A DNA stretch of 64,000 bases from positions 44,443 to 108,442 of the forward strand of contig LAKY01000008.1 in the NCBI GenBank assembly GCA_000987045.1, given 5' to 3'. The notes beneath the pieces are model-generated. The model saw only the letters and a program-made list of their open reading frames with translations, was not told the origin of the DNA and searched no databases. Both the position numbers and the translations under genes were made by a program. How positions within the stretch are numbered: the first letter of the stretch is position 1; each line of letters opens with the position of its first letter. This document shows, one piece after another, positions 28,052 to 36,795 of the stretch. Source of the DNA: Clostridiales bacterium PH28_bin88 (GTDB lineage Bacteria; Bacillota; PH28-bin88).

Positions 28052-28816
28052 TTATTTCCCTCTAGGGCGAAAATAGAAAATATTGAATAACCGGTCTGAA
28101 GGATAGGTTGTAAATGCAAGAGATTTTCGGCCTAGCTTGCTAGCTATATAGTTTGCTAAAAAAGTTTTACCTTCGCTGGCCTCAGGTTTCATTTGCATCT
28201 CATGCCAATGATAGCCTACTGCACCCATCAGGATATCTGCCAACTGAATTAACCGGCGTTCTTTTGCAGGACGGCTCTGGATACTGGCAACTGGTCCTGT
28301 TGGCAAGGTATACCCACTTTCTCTGATAACCCAGTGATTGAGAGCGTTTTTTAAATCTGTTAACCTGGCAAACTCTTGTACGGGGTTGATTTTTTTTGCC
28401 ACATCTCTATAGGCAAGCCTAATGTGATATTTTTCTTTCCAATCGAGTTTTCGGAAGATCAGCTGGAAGTATAACTTGTAAAAACCTTCTTCAGGATCCC
28501 CGTGGTTAATGATTTTATGATCTATGTCATATGCCGGATCCACCACTATAGCGCAGAAGAACATGTGGCCCCTTTGGTTGTAAGAAAAGTAAAGGTCTAT
28601 TAGTTCTGTATAGAACGGCATGTACTTTGACGTGGGTTTCGTGGGAACATTGCCCCATTTCATATGTGCTGGCAATACTCCAACGGCTTCTCTACAAATA
28701 TGGTGAAAGTCATTAACAAAATTCCATCCTTGATCCGCTTTGATCCAGATGCCGCCAAGCACTCGATATTTATATTGCGTTATTCTGCTCTCGTCGCAAT
28801 AAATCTTAGTGCTCAT
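28052..28816 (-). CDS. DUF3800 domain protein
   Basis: The 254-residue protein opens MSTKIYCDESRITQYKYRVL, the DUF3800 pattern with the acidic YCDES motif of an RNase-H-like fold, and has RLIQLADILMGAVGYHW (conserved QLADxxxG) near the C-terminus. DUF3800 proteins are frequent in defence islands and on mobile elements; the biochemical role is unproven. It follows the helicase gene by 171 bp on the same strand, so it may be an accessory or an unrelated passenger. Confidence 0.85.
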   Translation of the reverse strand: MSTKIYCDESRITQYKYRVLGGIWIKADQGWNFVNDFHHICREAVGVLPAHMKWGNVPTKPTSKYMPFYTELIDLYFSYNQRGHMFFCAIVVDPAYDIDHKIINHGDPEEGFYKLYFQLIFRKLDWKEKYHIRLAYRDVAKKINPVQEFARLTDLKNALNHWVIRESGYTLPTGPVASIQSRPAKERRLIQLADILMGAVGYHWHEMQMKPEASEGKTFLANYIASKLGRKSLAFTTYPSDRLFNIFYFRPRGK

Positions 28817-28987
28817 GCAATTGTTTTGACCTCCTGGCTTGGTCTGCTTTTGTACCTCCCCCTACTTCCTTGCCTTTACCTTAGACTTGACCTCCACCAC
28901 TTCCCTCATTATACGCACTGTGCAACCCCGTTTACAAACCGCAATTGGTAAAATCCCATAGATGAAAAACACTAAAGTGCGGGGCTG

Positions 28988-31900
28988 CTAATGCACCTGC
29001 CGCCGTCTGGTTTCCGCTTCGCGCTGCAGGCGCGCTAAAACCGTATCGGCACGGAGCTCGCTCTTTTTTGCCTTCATGCTGTCCGCCAGGCGGCTGGCGG
29101 CGTCCATAGCGGCCCGGGCCAAAACCCGGGGCGCTGACAAGCTGGCTGTGTCGCCCACAGTGGGCACCTGGCACTCGAACAGCAAGTCCCCGGTGACGGG
29201 CCTGAGGGCGTCCGCCGGGAGGTCGGGCACATAAATCTCCTTACTCCGGTCAAACAGGGATTCCACCTCCCGGAGGGCTGGCCAGAAAAGCGCCCCGGCC
29301 CCGGCAGAACGCGCCCTTACTTCAAGGAGATTCCGGATTACCAGAAAGTTAAGCATCTCCTGCGCCCGGGCGGCGCGGATATTTTCGCGTTCGATGCGGT
29401 CTGCCGCGAGGTAAGGTTCGAATTCCACCCTGGCTATCCGTGCTAGTTCTTGTCGTAGCGGCTCGATTTCCGCCTCCGCAAGGGACTCTTCTTCCACGAG
29501 GTGGAGTTCCTTCAGGTCATTCCACCCCCGGACCAACCGGACCTCGCGCATGCCGCCTGCCCCACGGCAGGCCGCCGCATAACCTACCACCTCAACACCA
29601 TCCATGCCGGCAACAGGGACGACGATCCGCCGCACGCACGGGGGAAGCTCGAAACCGCTGAAGTGTGCCAAAACGGCCTCGAAAAACGGGTCACCATACG
29701 AGGCAAAATGCACGCGAACACCACCATCCGCCAGACCTTCCTCATAAAGCTCGCGCGAAACGGTAAGTACTGCTCCATCCAGGACACCATCGATGCCGGA
29801 CACGGTCAGCGTTGGCTTCCCGGGCTCTGCCGACGCGACACACCCGAGGTTGCGCAGGTACCGCGACCCGCTCAAGGCCTCCCATATCGCCGGCAGGTCT
29901 ACCGGCGCAGGATGCCGGTCCACCTCCCGGGCCATCCGCATGTAGATCTCGTAAAGCCCCCTGGGGTCTATTTCCATGCTCTCTGTCTGCCTGCGTTTCT
30001 GCTCGATCTTTTCCCGGGCGCGTGTCTCCAGCGCTTCGGGGGTGAGCGTTCCTTCGGCCAGTTGCCGGAAGTCCTCCGGTTCTACCGGAAGAAGAGAGAT
30101 CTGCTGGGTACCCACCACCAGGTTTGCTTCGTCTAGGCGGGAAAGCAGGCGCCCGTACACGATCTCCTCGGCACTGTCGACATAGCAGAGATTAAGCACA
30201 TAGATGTTTTCGTGTTTCTGTCCAATACGGTCAATACGCCCGATCCGCTGTTCAACTTTCATTGGGTTCCAGCCGAGGTCAAAATTAATGAGCAGGTCAG
30301 CGGTCTGCAGGTTCAAGCCTTCTGCCGCTGCGTCGGTGCACACCAGCACGTCGATCTCACCCCGCAGGAACCGCTCCTTTACCTCTTCGCGGTCTACGGG
30401 TATCATCCGGGCGGTACCCGGGTCGAAGTATTCGGCGCCCTGCCCTGAATAGGTGCCGATGCGCATCCACAGGTCGGCCTGGCGCAGCCGGGAAACCAGA
30501 TCCTTTAAGGTATCGTAGAAACGGGTAAAGATAACCGTCTGGCGGATGCCCCTGGTTTGGCGGTCCCGGCGCTGGTCCAGCGTATTCAACAACACCTGCA
30601 TCTTCGACGGGAGTTCGGTCAGGTCGGCCATGCTTTCGATCATGCCCTTCAGGCGGCCCCGCTCCCATTCCAGGTCAGCCGTGGTCCGGTTCTTGAGCAG
30701 GGATTCGGCGGCCACCAGGTCGTCTTCGTCCTCACCTTCATAGACCGATTCTTGCAGCGAGGAGACTCCTGCTTCATCCGCCTCCAGGACGAGCTGGTGC
30801 CGGAGCGTGGCTTCGACCTTGTACAGGCGGCGCTGCAGCGTCTCGCGCAGCGCGTAGAGGCTGGACGCGAACCGAAGCCGCAGGAAACTCAGCAGGAAAC
30901 TCACCATTTGCTGCGCCTGGTGGTCTCCATGGCTACGGGTTTGCTTGGTCAGACAATCGCAGTATTGCTCCAGTTCCTCATAGATACGCCGCTCCAGTGG
31001 CGTGAAGACAATGCGGTGCAAGGGGTAGATATGGCGCCGGGCGAGGTTTTGCTGCAACTGCCCGTGCTCGCGGTAGATTTCCAGCAGCCGCCGGGTATGC
31101 CGAAGCATCACCCGTGACAGCGGGGACACACTGAAAAACAAGCGGACCATCAGTTCGCGGTCTCTGCCCCTGGGTATCCACCCGTGCTCCAGCCACTGGC
31201 GAAAGGCTGTCCGGATGCGCCCGTCGAGCACGCTCTCCTCAATAAAGCTCCAGAGCATGGGGTCCTGCACTTGAACTGACTGCACAGCGCGTCGTAAAAA
31301 TTTCCATTCCTGCTCTCCTAGTTCTTCCCTGTGAACCAGCTTGCCAAGAATTTCATAATATTGCGATGTCAATGTTGGATCAAACTGGAACGCACCCACG
31401 CGGTTGGTCAGCGACAGCAGGTCACACACTTCCACCGGGTGGATCTGCATGGGTGTAGCGGTGGCCAGCCACAGGCTGCGCGCTTTTTTACGCAGGTAAT
31501 CATGGACGGAGGTGTAGAGATTTCCAAAATCCGGGTGCGCCCCGGAGCCATCCGCGGGATTCCGCCGCCGGACAGCATGGGCTTCATCCACCAGCGCGAT
31601 GTCGAAGGGCTTTGCGCCGGACAGTGCCTCCGCCCGCTCTCGGCGGGCGAGCAGCCCGGTGGACATGATCACCAGATCCGGCTCGTAAATGGAGGTCGCC
31701 GGACGATTTTCTTCGAAGGGAAAGATATACTCAAGAACGGTCTCCGGAGTGGTGCGCGCCAAACCGAAGGAAAGCAACATCTTGGAAGCCATTTGGCGGT
31801 GCCACTGCCTGGTGAGGCTCGCCGGGGCGGCAATCAGGATACGCTTTGCCAGGCCCGACAGGTACAAGGAGCGAAAGGCGAGCCCCGCCTCGATGGTCTT

Positions 31901-32896
31901 CCCGAGGCCCACCTCGTCGCACAACAGGTAGGAGTATGGCCAGGTTTCCACCAGCCTGCGTACAACGATGGCCTGGTGCGGCCACGGTGTGACGGGCGCG
32001 GTCTCCAGTCCCACGAACCGGCCACCCGGCATTCTGGGGGCGTCGCGTAAGATGGCGAAACGCAACCGTTCCAGGGCCGAAGGCGGTTCCGCTACCCTGG
32101 GTGCGGCACTGGCGCCGTCCACCTCCACCGGAAAGTCGATTCCCTCAGCCAACCGGATCAGGCGGCGCCTGACCGCCTCCGGCAGGGTCATCACCGGCAT
32201 GTGGGGGACCCGGCCCATCCACAGGTTTTCAAAGGCTTCTGCGGCTTCGTCCACCCGCCGGCGGTCCGTCTCTCCCCACCAGTCGCAGTGGATATCTACA
32301 TTCTCGGCGTTCAGGATCAGCGCCGTTTTGGATTCGTTGAGCGTCCCTGCCCCGTAGAGCCGGTGGCCAAATTCATCGTGCAAGACAAACCACTTTTCGT
32401 GCACATAGCCATCATCCAAGGCATCCAAAAGGAGAGGCTCGCCGGTCTCCCGGTGGACCCGGAAGGCCACCCGTACCTCAAGGTAGCCGACTGCCACCAT
32501 CCACGCGAGGAGCGTGACGCCGTTTCGCACCCCCTCAGGCCAGGAATCTGGCCGGTCCAGCTCACCATTCAACCTCGCCGCCAGCCGATCCTGGTCCCCG
32601 GCCAGGATGGCCCGCACGTCCCCAGGTTCCAGGTCTGCGCCGACGATCAGACGCATCTTCCCCTGCCGGCTGACAAAGGTTGAAAATCCCATTGAGGCGG
32701 CAGCCAGGGAGGACGAGCGGAAGTACCCTGCCACCCGGTCGTACCGCACCGCCAGGCGGAGAGCGGGCACATAGAAATCATGCAGCATGTCGACGGGACG
32801 GCCGTCGATCATGGTAGCAGATGTCTTGTAGGACAGGAGCCAGCGGCGGGACCGCAGGCCCTTGTCTTCTGAAGAAGCTCCCATTAGTTCCGTCAT
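28988..32896 (-). CDS. PLD-domain SNF2/DEAH helicase of a defence operon
   Basis: The 1302-residue protein starts with a phospholipase-D-like nuclease domain (VHEKWFVLHDE with HxK, then GAGTLNESKTAL, about 163-195). A SNF2-type superfamily 2 helicase follows: Walker A DEVGLGKTIEAG near 330, DEAH box ALVDEAHAVRR near 435, LATATPMQ, and motif VI VEQRIGRIDRIGQKH near 887. The C-terminal 300 residues are less distinctive. It lies 33 bp after the DUF1156 methyltransferase. The pairing suggests it attacks DNA that lacks the methyltransferase's mark. Confidence 0.9.
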   Translation of the reverse strand: MTELMGASSEDKGLRSRRWLLSYKTSATMIDGRPVDMLHDFYVPALRLAVRYDRVAGYFRSSSLAAASMGFSTFVSRQGKMRLIVGADLEPGDVRAILAGDQDRLAARLNGELDRPDSWPEGVRNGVTLLAWMVAVGYLEVRVAFRVHRETGEPLLLDALDDGYVHEKWFVLHDEFGHRLYGAGTLNESKTALILNAENVDIHCDWWGETDRRRVDEAAEAFENLWMGRVPHMPVMTLPEAVRRRLIRLAEGIDFPVEVDGASAAPRVAEPPSALERLRFAILRDAPRMPGGRFVGLETAPVTPWPHQAIVVRRLVETWPYSYLLCDEVGLGKTIEAGLAFRSLYLSGLAKRILIAAPASLTRQWHRQMASKMLLSFGLARTTPETVLEYIFPFEENRPATSIYEPDLVIMSTGLLARRERAEALSGAKPFDIALVDEAHAVRRRNPADGSGAHPDFGNLYTSVHDYLRKKARSLWLATATPMQIHPVEVCDLLSLTNRVGAFQFDPTLTSQYYEILGKLVHREELGEQEWKFLRRAVQSVQVQDPMLWSFIEESVLDGRIRTAFRQWLEHGWIPRGRDRELMVRLFFSVSPLSRVMLRHTRRLLEIYREHGQLQQNLARRHIYPLHRIVFTPLERRIYEELEQYCDCLTKQTRSHGDHQAQQMVSFLLSFLRLRFASSLYALRETLQRRLYKVEATLRHQLVLEADEAGVSSLQESVYEGEDEDDLVAAESLLKNRTTADLEWERGRLKGMIESMADLTELPSKMQVLLNTLDQRRDRQTRGIRQTVIFTRFYDTLKDLVSRLRQADLWMRIGTYSGQGAEYFDPGTARMIPVDREEVKERFLRGEIDVLVCTDAAAEGLNLQTADLLINFDLGWNPMKVEQRIGRIDRIGQKHENIYVLNLCYVDSAEEIVYGRLLSRLDEANLVVGTQQISLLPVEPEDFRQLAEGTLTPEALETRAREKIEQKRRQTESMEIDPRGLYEIYMRMAREVDRHPAPVDLPAIWEALSGSRYLRNLGCVASAEPGKPTLTVSGIDGVLDGAVLTVSRELYEEGLADGGVRVHFASYGDPFFEAVLAHFSGFELPPCVRRIVVPVAGMDGVEVVGYAAACRGAGGMREVRLVRGWNDLKELHLVEEESLAEAEIEPLRQELARIARVEFEPYLAADRIERENIRAARAQEMLNFLVIRNLLEVRARSAGAGALFWPALREVESLFDRSKEIYVPDLPADALRPVTGDLLFECQVPTVGDTASLSAPRVLARAAMDAASRLADSMKAKKSELRADTVLARLQREAETRRRQVH

Positions 32897-32929
32897 GCTA
32901 TCCCCTCACGAACACTAGCTACTTTGGGC

Positions 32930-35900
32930 TCACTTGAGGCCGAACAGGATCGCCCCGGCCTCCTGGCGCAACTTTTCGTCGGCCATCTCCGCGGCCCAGA
33001 CAGAGAGCAGATCGAGGATCACCTGTTCCCGCGCTTGCGCGTGCTGCGCCAGGTAAGCGCGGGCAACAGGCGCATCGCCCTCCCGGTAAGCAAGGATCAG
33101 ACCATGCAGGATGTCCCATTCGGTCTGTGGATTCTCTACGCGTTTCTTGTTGCGCTCCTCCGGCAGGGCCAGGCGCAGCTTGGACCCACGGCGGACAAGC
33201 GGCGCGTGGTAGCCGGTGTCCCCGGCGCTGGAGCGCCCGGTGCGCCCGCCCCGGCTTTCGTCGTTAATGCCGATCATCCGGCCGTTTACCGTGTACCCGG
33301 CTGCCCTGCCCTCCAGGCTGATACTGAGTGAGCGGGAGAGGTTCAACGCCTCATCGTAAGGGAACTCGGCCAGCCCGAAAATGCCGAAGAGCGTCAGGGC
33401 CATGGCGGCTTCAGGATTGAGGTCGTCCACCTGCAGGCGCCCCTGCGTCAGGCGGGCGACCTGGTGTTGAGCCACCACAGCGCTGGCCTCGTTCATGGCG
33501 CGGATGGGGCTGACCGGATCGTCGCCGTCCAGCACCGGCCAGTGTTCCGAGAGCACCCGCAGCGCCCGGCCGTAACTGGCTACCATTTCGTCCACTGCAT
33601 TTAATTGGAGCGGCTCGAACTCTTTCAGGCCCTCGCGTACCGCCTCGCGCACCCGCTGGGCCACACCTGTGCCACCGAAACCGGTCCAGGTCGCCGGTGT
33701 ACTATCTTTAACTTCCCGCTTACGACAGGTCAGGAAGATTGAACTGGCAGCAGCGGCCATATCCTTCTGGTGCATTGACGCGGCCGACTCGGACTCTACA
33801 GGCATGGAAGACGTGATCGTCCAACCGTTCTCGATCAAGGAGCGTGTCAGCGCTTCCCAAGCTTCCTGGGTTTTATGGGTAAACATGATGGTCATGATGC
33901 CATCGTCTTTAAGGACACGGCGGCACTCGGCGAAAATTTCGCCCATCAGGCGCTCGTACTCCTTAGCTGCTCTGGCAGCAGAGCCGTCCCTGGCCGGGTT
34001 AGCCACCGCCTCGTCGTTTTTATCAGTAAGCCGCCGCCTGAACAAGTCAGGGTAGAGGTCATGGAGAGTACGGCGCTGCCACACGTAGAAGTAGTCGGCC
34101 AGCTCCGCGTACTGCACGTTGTTGTAATAGGGAGGATCTATACAAACCAGGTCGACCAAACGGTCGGGTAAATCCAAGTGGGCGGCCGTGCCGCAGCGGA
34201 TGTTCACAGGGGGAGCAGCACCCTGGAGCTTTTTCTGTAGCGGCGCCATCAATTCCGCCATCCCTGCGTACGCGTCCGATACCTGTGAAAGACCCCAGGC
34301 CGCACCTGAATTAGGGCCTGTGAAAATCATCTCGCCAAATGTCCATTTCAGTGAAAAGTCATGACGTCCAAAGGTTCCTTTCACAATACCCCTTGTATAT
34401 TCCCAGCGAGTTTGCTTGCTGTTATAATCCAGTCCTTTATCTATCACAAACTGGAGATACGTCACCACGGCGCGGCCGCGTTCCTCACCGAGCTCCCGGA
34501 GGATGTCGGGCTTGAGGCGGTTGATCTCCTCTACCAGGATGAGGTGCCCCAGGAGTTGGCGCGGGGTGAACATATCGCACCAGCGAGTCATGCCGTGGAT
34601 AACCGGACGCATGTCGTTGCCCTCTGGGAAGCTTTCGGTCGGGATGAACCCCTGCCGTTCCCACTCAGGCCAACGCTGTTGGAGGCGCTGCTCAGCCTCA
34701 GCCAGGGCCTGGAGGTCGCGGTGGTTGGGCGGCCGGAAGAAGCGCACCTTGTCGGTCTTGATCTCCCCGGCCCGTTCACCGCTTTTGTACCGTTCGGGTC
34801 TGCCGTGCCTGTCCAGCTTGGGCTGATAACGCACGGCCGCCACGCAGTAAAGCCGGTCCTGCCACCGGCCGTGGGGCGATTCGCCCCGGGCCTGAGCCTT
34901 GATCTCGTCGGCGGGAATGGCCTGGCGGCAGTGGACACACGTGCCGACGCCGCCGCTGACCGTGGCAAAATCTGGGTCTTCGCCGTTCGGGCCCCGGCTG
35001 CCCTTGACGCGATAAGTCTCAAACCGCACCTTTCCGCCTTTCGATCGGCCGTCAGTGACGATCCGCACGCCCCACTTGTCACCTTCTTTTGACAGCCAGC
35101 AGGTGTTTAGAAGCGGCGCCTCCCCGCCGCAATGCGGGCAGGTCACCTGGCGAGCGTACAAGTAGGTGGTCGTATCTTCGCGGTCGTACTCTGCAATCAG
35201 GTCCGGACACTTTCTCAGATGCGCCTCCAGAACCCGTCTCTCGTCCTGCGGTAAAGGGAAAACTCGGGGGAATACAGCATCTAGCTTGTTGTCCAAGACG
35301 TCAATCAGCTGCTGCCCCCATTTCTCGATATCGTCCTTTAACTCCAGGCCATAACGGGCAGGATAGTCGAGGGTAGCGTACAGAATCACGGCCGCAACCG
35401 GATTCAGCTCATTTGCAATCACTCGGTGCCCAAGTCGCAACGCTTCGAAGGGAATTGAACCCCCACCGGCCGTGGGATCAAGCACCGTAATTTCACGGGA
35501 TCGCCATTCCGGTTGGTGTATGTAGGCGCGTGAATACCCGTAAAGGTTCGGAACACGGACACCCACGCTTGACGCAATCTCCATCAAGCCTTTGAACCAG
35601 ACAGGATCAGCAGCTACGCGTTCAACATATAAGATCTCGCCTTCGCTGGGTAGCGGCTCAGGAAGCGGTTTACTCAGCTCTCTCCATTTTTGGATGACGG
35701 GATGGTCCTCGAGAGGAGGAGTCTTTACGGTAATCTCTTTAATCAACTTCCCGTGCTCTTTCCTAGTGTCCTGCTCCCGTTGAAGCGCCCTCGCAACCAC
35801 GGAGTCTACTTCTAATATTTCCCGTCCCGAAGCATCCTGGCCGATACGATCAAGTAGCTTGTCTTCCAAGATCCACGGTTCCCCGTTGACCAGTGCCTGC

Positions 35901-36142
35901 ACCTTTTCAATGCCCAGTTGGCGGAGGAACCAGTCCGGATCGGTTCCGGCGGGCAGGAGCGAGCCGAGGATGGCGGCGCGGCTCGGCGTTAGCGGCCGCC
36001 GCGCCCACCAGACGTGAAGGAAATAGAGAGGAGGGAGGGCGGAACTCGCACCTCGCTCCCGCTGGGTCTCGGCACCGACCTGGTGGCAGGGAAAGCCCGC
36101 TTCGATCAGGCGGACGTCAGTCCTGATTTTGCTGTCCTGCAT
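32930..36142 (-). CDS. DUF1156 DNA methyltransferase
   Basis: The 1070-residue protein begins with a DUF1156 domain (RLIEAGFPCHQVGAETQRER, then LHVWWARRPLTPSRAA). It holds an N6-adenine/N4-cytosine methyltransferase core with SAM motif DPTAGGGSIPFEALRLG near 226 and catalytic motif IV DPPYYNNVQYAE near 671. A zinc-ribbon-like insertion has CPHCGG and CVHCRQ pairs at about 335-420. The order (FGG-like motif before DPPY) suggests a gamma or beta class. It probably modifies host DNA in the defence operon, between the DUF7680 and helicase genes. Confidence 0.9.
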   Translation of the reverse strand: MQDSKIRTDVRLIEAGFPCHQVGAETQRERGASSALPPLYFLHVWWARRPLTPSRAAILGSLLPAGTDPDWFLRQLGIEKVQALVNGEPWILEDKLLDRIGQDASGREILEVDSVVARALQREQDTRKEHGKLIKEITVKTPPLEDHPVIQKWRELSKPLPEPLPSEGEILYVERVAADPVWFKGLMEIASSVGVRVPNLYGYSRAYIHQPEWRSREITVLDPTAGGGSIPFEALRLGHRVIANELNPVAAVILYATLDYPARYGLELKDDIEKWGQQLIDVLDNKLDAVFPRVFPLPQDERRVLEAHLRKCPDLIAEYDREDTTTYLYARQVTCPHCGGEAPLLNTCWLSKEGDKWGVRIVTDGRSKGGKVRFETYRVKGSRGPNGEDPDFATVSGGVGTCVHCRQAIPADEIKAQARGESPHGRWQDRLYCVAAVRYQPKLDRHGRPERYKSGERAGEIKTDKVRFFRPPNHRDLQALAEAEQRLQQRWPEWERQGFIPTESFPEGNDMRPVIHGMTRWCDMFTPRQLLGHLILVEEINRLKPDILRELGEERGRAVVTYLQFVIDKGLDYNSKQTRWEYTRGIVKGTFGRHDFSLKWTFGEMIFTGPNSGAAWGLSQVSDAYAGMAELMAPLQKKLQGAAPPVNIRCGTAAHLDLPDRLVDLVCIDPPYYNNVQYAELADYFYVWQRRTLHDLYPDLFRRRLTDKNDEAVANPARDGSAARAAKEYERLMGEIFAECRRVLKDDGIMTIMFTHKTQEAWEALTRSLIENGWTITSSMPVESESAASMHQKDMAAAASSIFLTCRKREVKDSTPATWTGFGGTGVAQRVREAVREGLKEFEPLQLNAVDEMVASYGRALRVLSEHWPVLDGDDPVSPIRAMNEASAVVAQHQVARLTQGRLQVDDLNPEAAMALTLFGIFGLAEFPYDEALNLSRSLSISLEGRAAGYTVNGRMIGINDESRGGRTGRSSAGDTGYHAPLVRRGSKLRLALPEERNKKRVENPQTEWDILHGLILAYREGDAPVARAYLAQHAQAREQVILDLLSVWAAEMADEKLRQEAGAILFGLK

Positions 36143-36155
36143 AATATAATCGCCC

Positions 36156-36767
36156 CTATCTACGCAACTTCTCCAGCATGTGCAGGATCGCCGGGTCCCC
36201 GGGCTGGCCGCCCAGCATGATGCGCATGCCGGCTAAAGCCCAGCGGTTGGCCGCCTCCCCGTACTGGGTTACCCGCGTCAGCCAGTACGCGGCTTCTTCG
36301 CGGCTGAAACGCGCCACGCGCCAGGCGATCAACTCAACCCGGTCCATTTCCTTTACTCTTTCCTGCAGTTTGAATATGAGTGACAGTTTTACGCCCGCCT
36401 CCTCGTCCATGGGCAGGTTTCCCCTGAAAGCAATGCGCCCATTACCGAGGAACCGCTGCAGGTCCAGCGGGATCCCGGCGTCATCGCATACGCTGCCGGT
36501 AATTGTGCGGATTACGGGCAAACAGCGGCGCAGGGACTGGCCATACAGCAGCCCCCGGTCTCTAAGAACTGTCTTCCCCACAGCCTTACCGTTTTTCTGC
36601 TGGTCCTCCTCGGGCGAAGACCGTTCCTTGACCACAAAGACCGGTACAGGTTTGTCCTTGTATTCGGTAACCCGCAGGACCCAAGAAGCCCGCTCCAAAA
36701 GAGGCCGGATGCGTTGCTGGAAATCTCGCTCTAGATCCCAATCGGTGGTAGCCTTCTGGTTTGTCAT
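36156..36767 (-). CDS. DUF7680-like protein of the defence operon
   Basis: This roughly 204-residue protein (MTNQKATTDWDLERDFQQRI start) matches what I know as the DUF7680 family that accompanies DUF499 and DUF1156 genes; the family name is from memory. Its middle is mixed alpha/beta, and it ends with a helical region containing ARFSREEAAYWLTRVTQYG. I pick the ATG at 36767 preceded by GAGGG over that at 36782. It is 13 bp before the methyltransferase and 28 bp after the ATPase gene. Its role is unknown. Confidence 0.75.
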   Translation of the reverse strand: MTNQKATTDWDLERDFQQRIRPLLERASWVLRVTEYKDKPVPVFVVKERSSPEEDQQKNGKAVGKTVLRDRGLLYGQSLRRCLPVIRTITGSVCDDAGIPLDLQRFLGNGRIAFRGNLPMDEEAGVKLSLIFKLQERVKEMDRVELIAWRVARFSREEAAYWLTRVTQYGEAANRWALAGMRIMLGGQPGDPAILHMLEKLRR

Positions 36768-36795
36768 TTGCATCCCTCGCATTATACGCTACATA

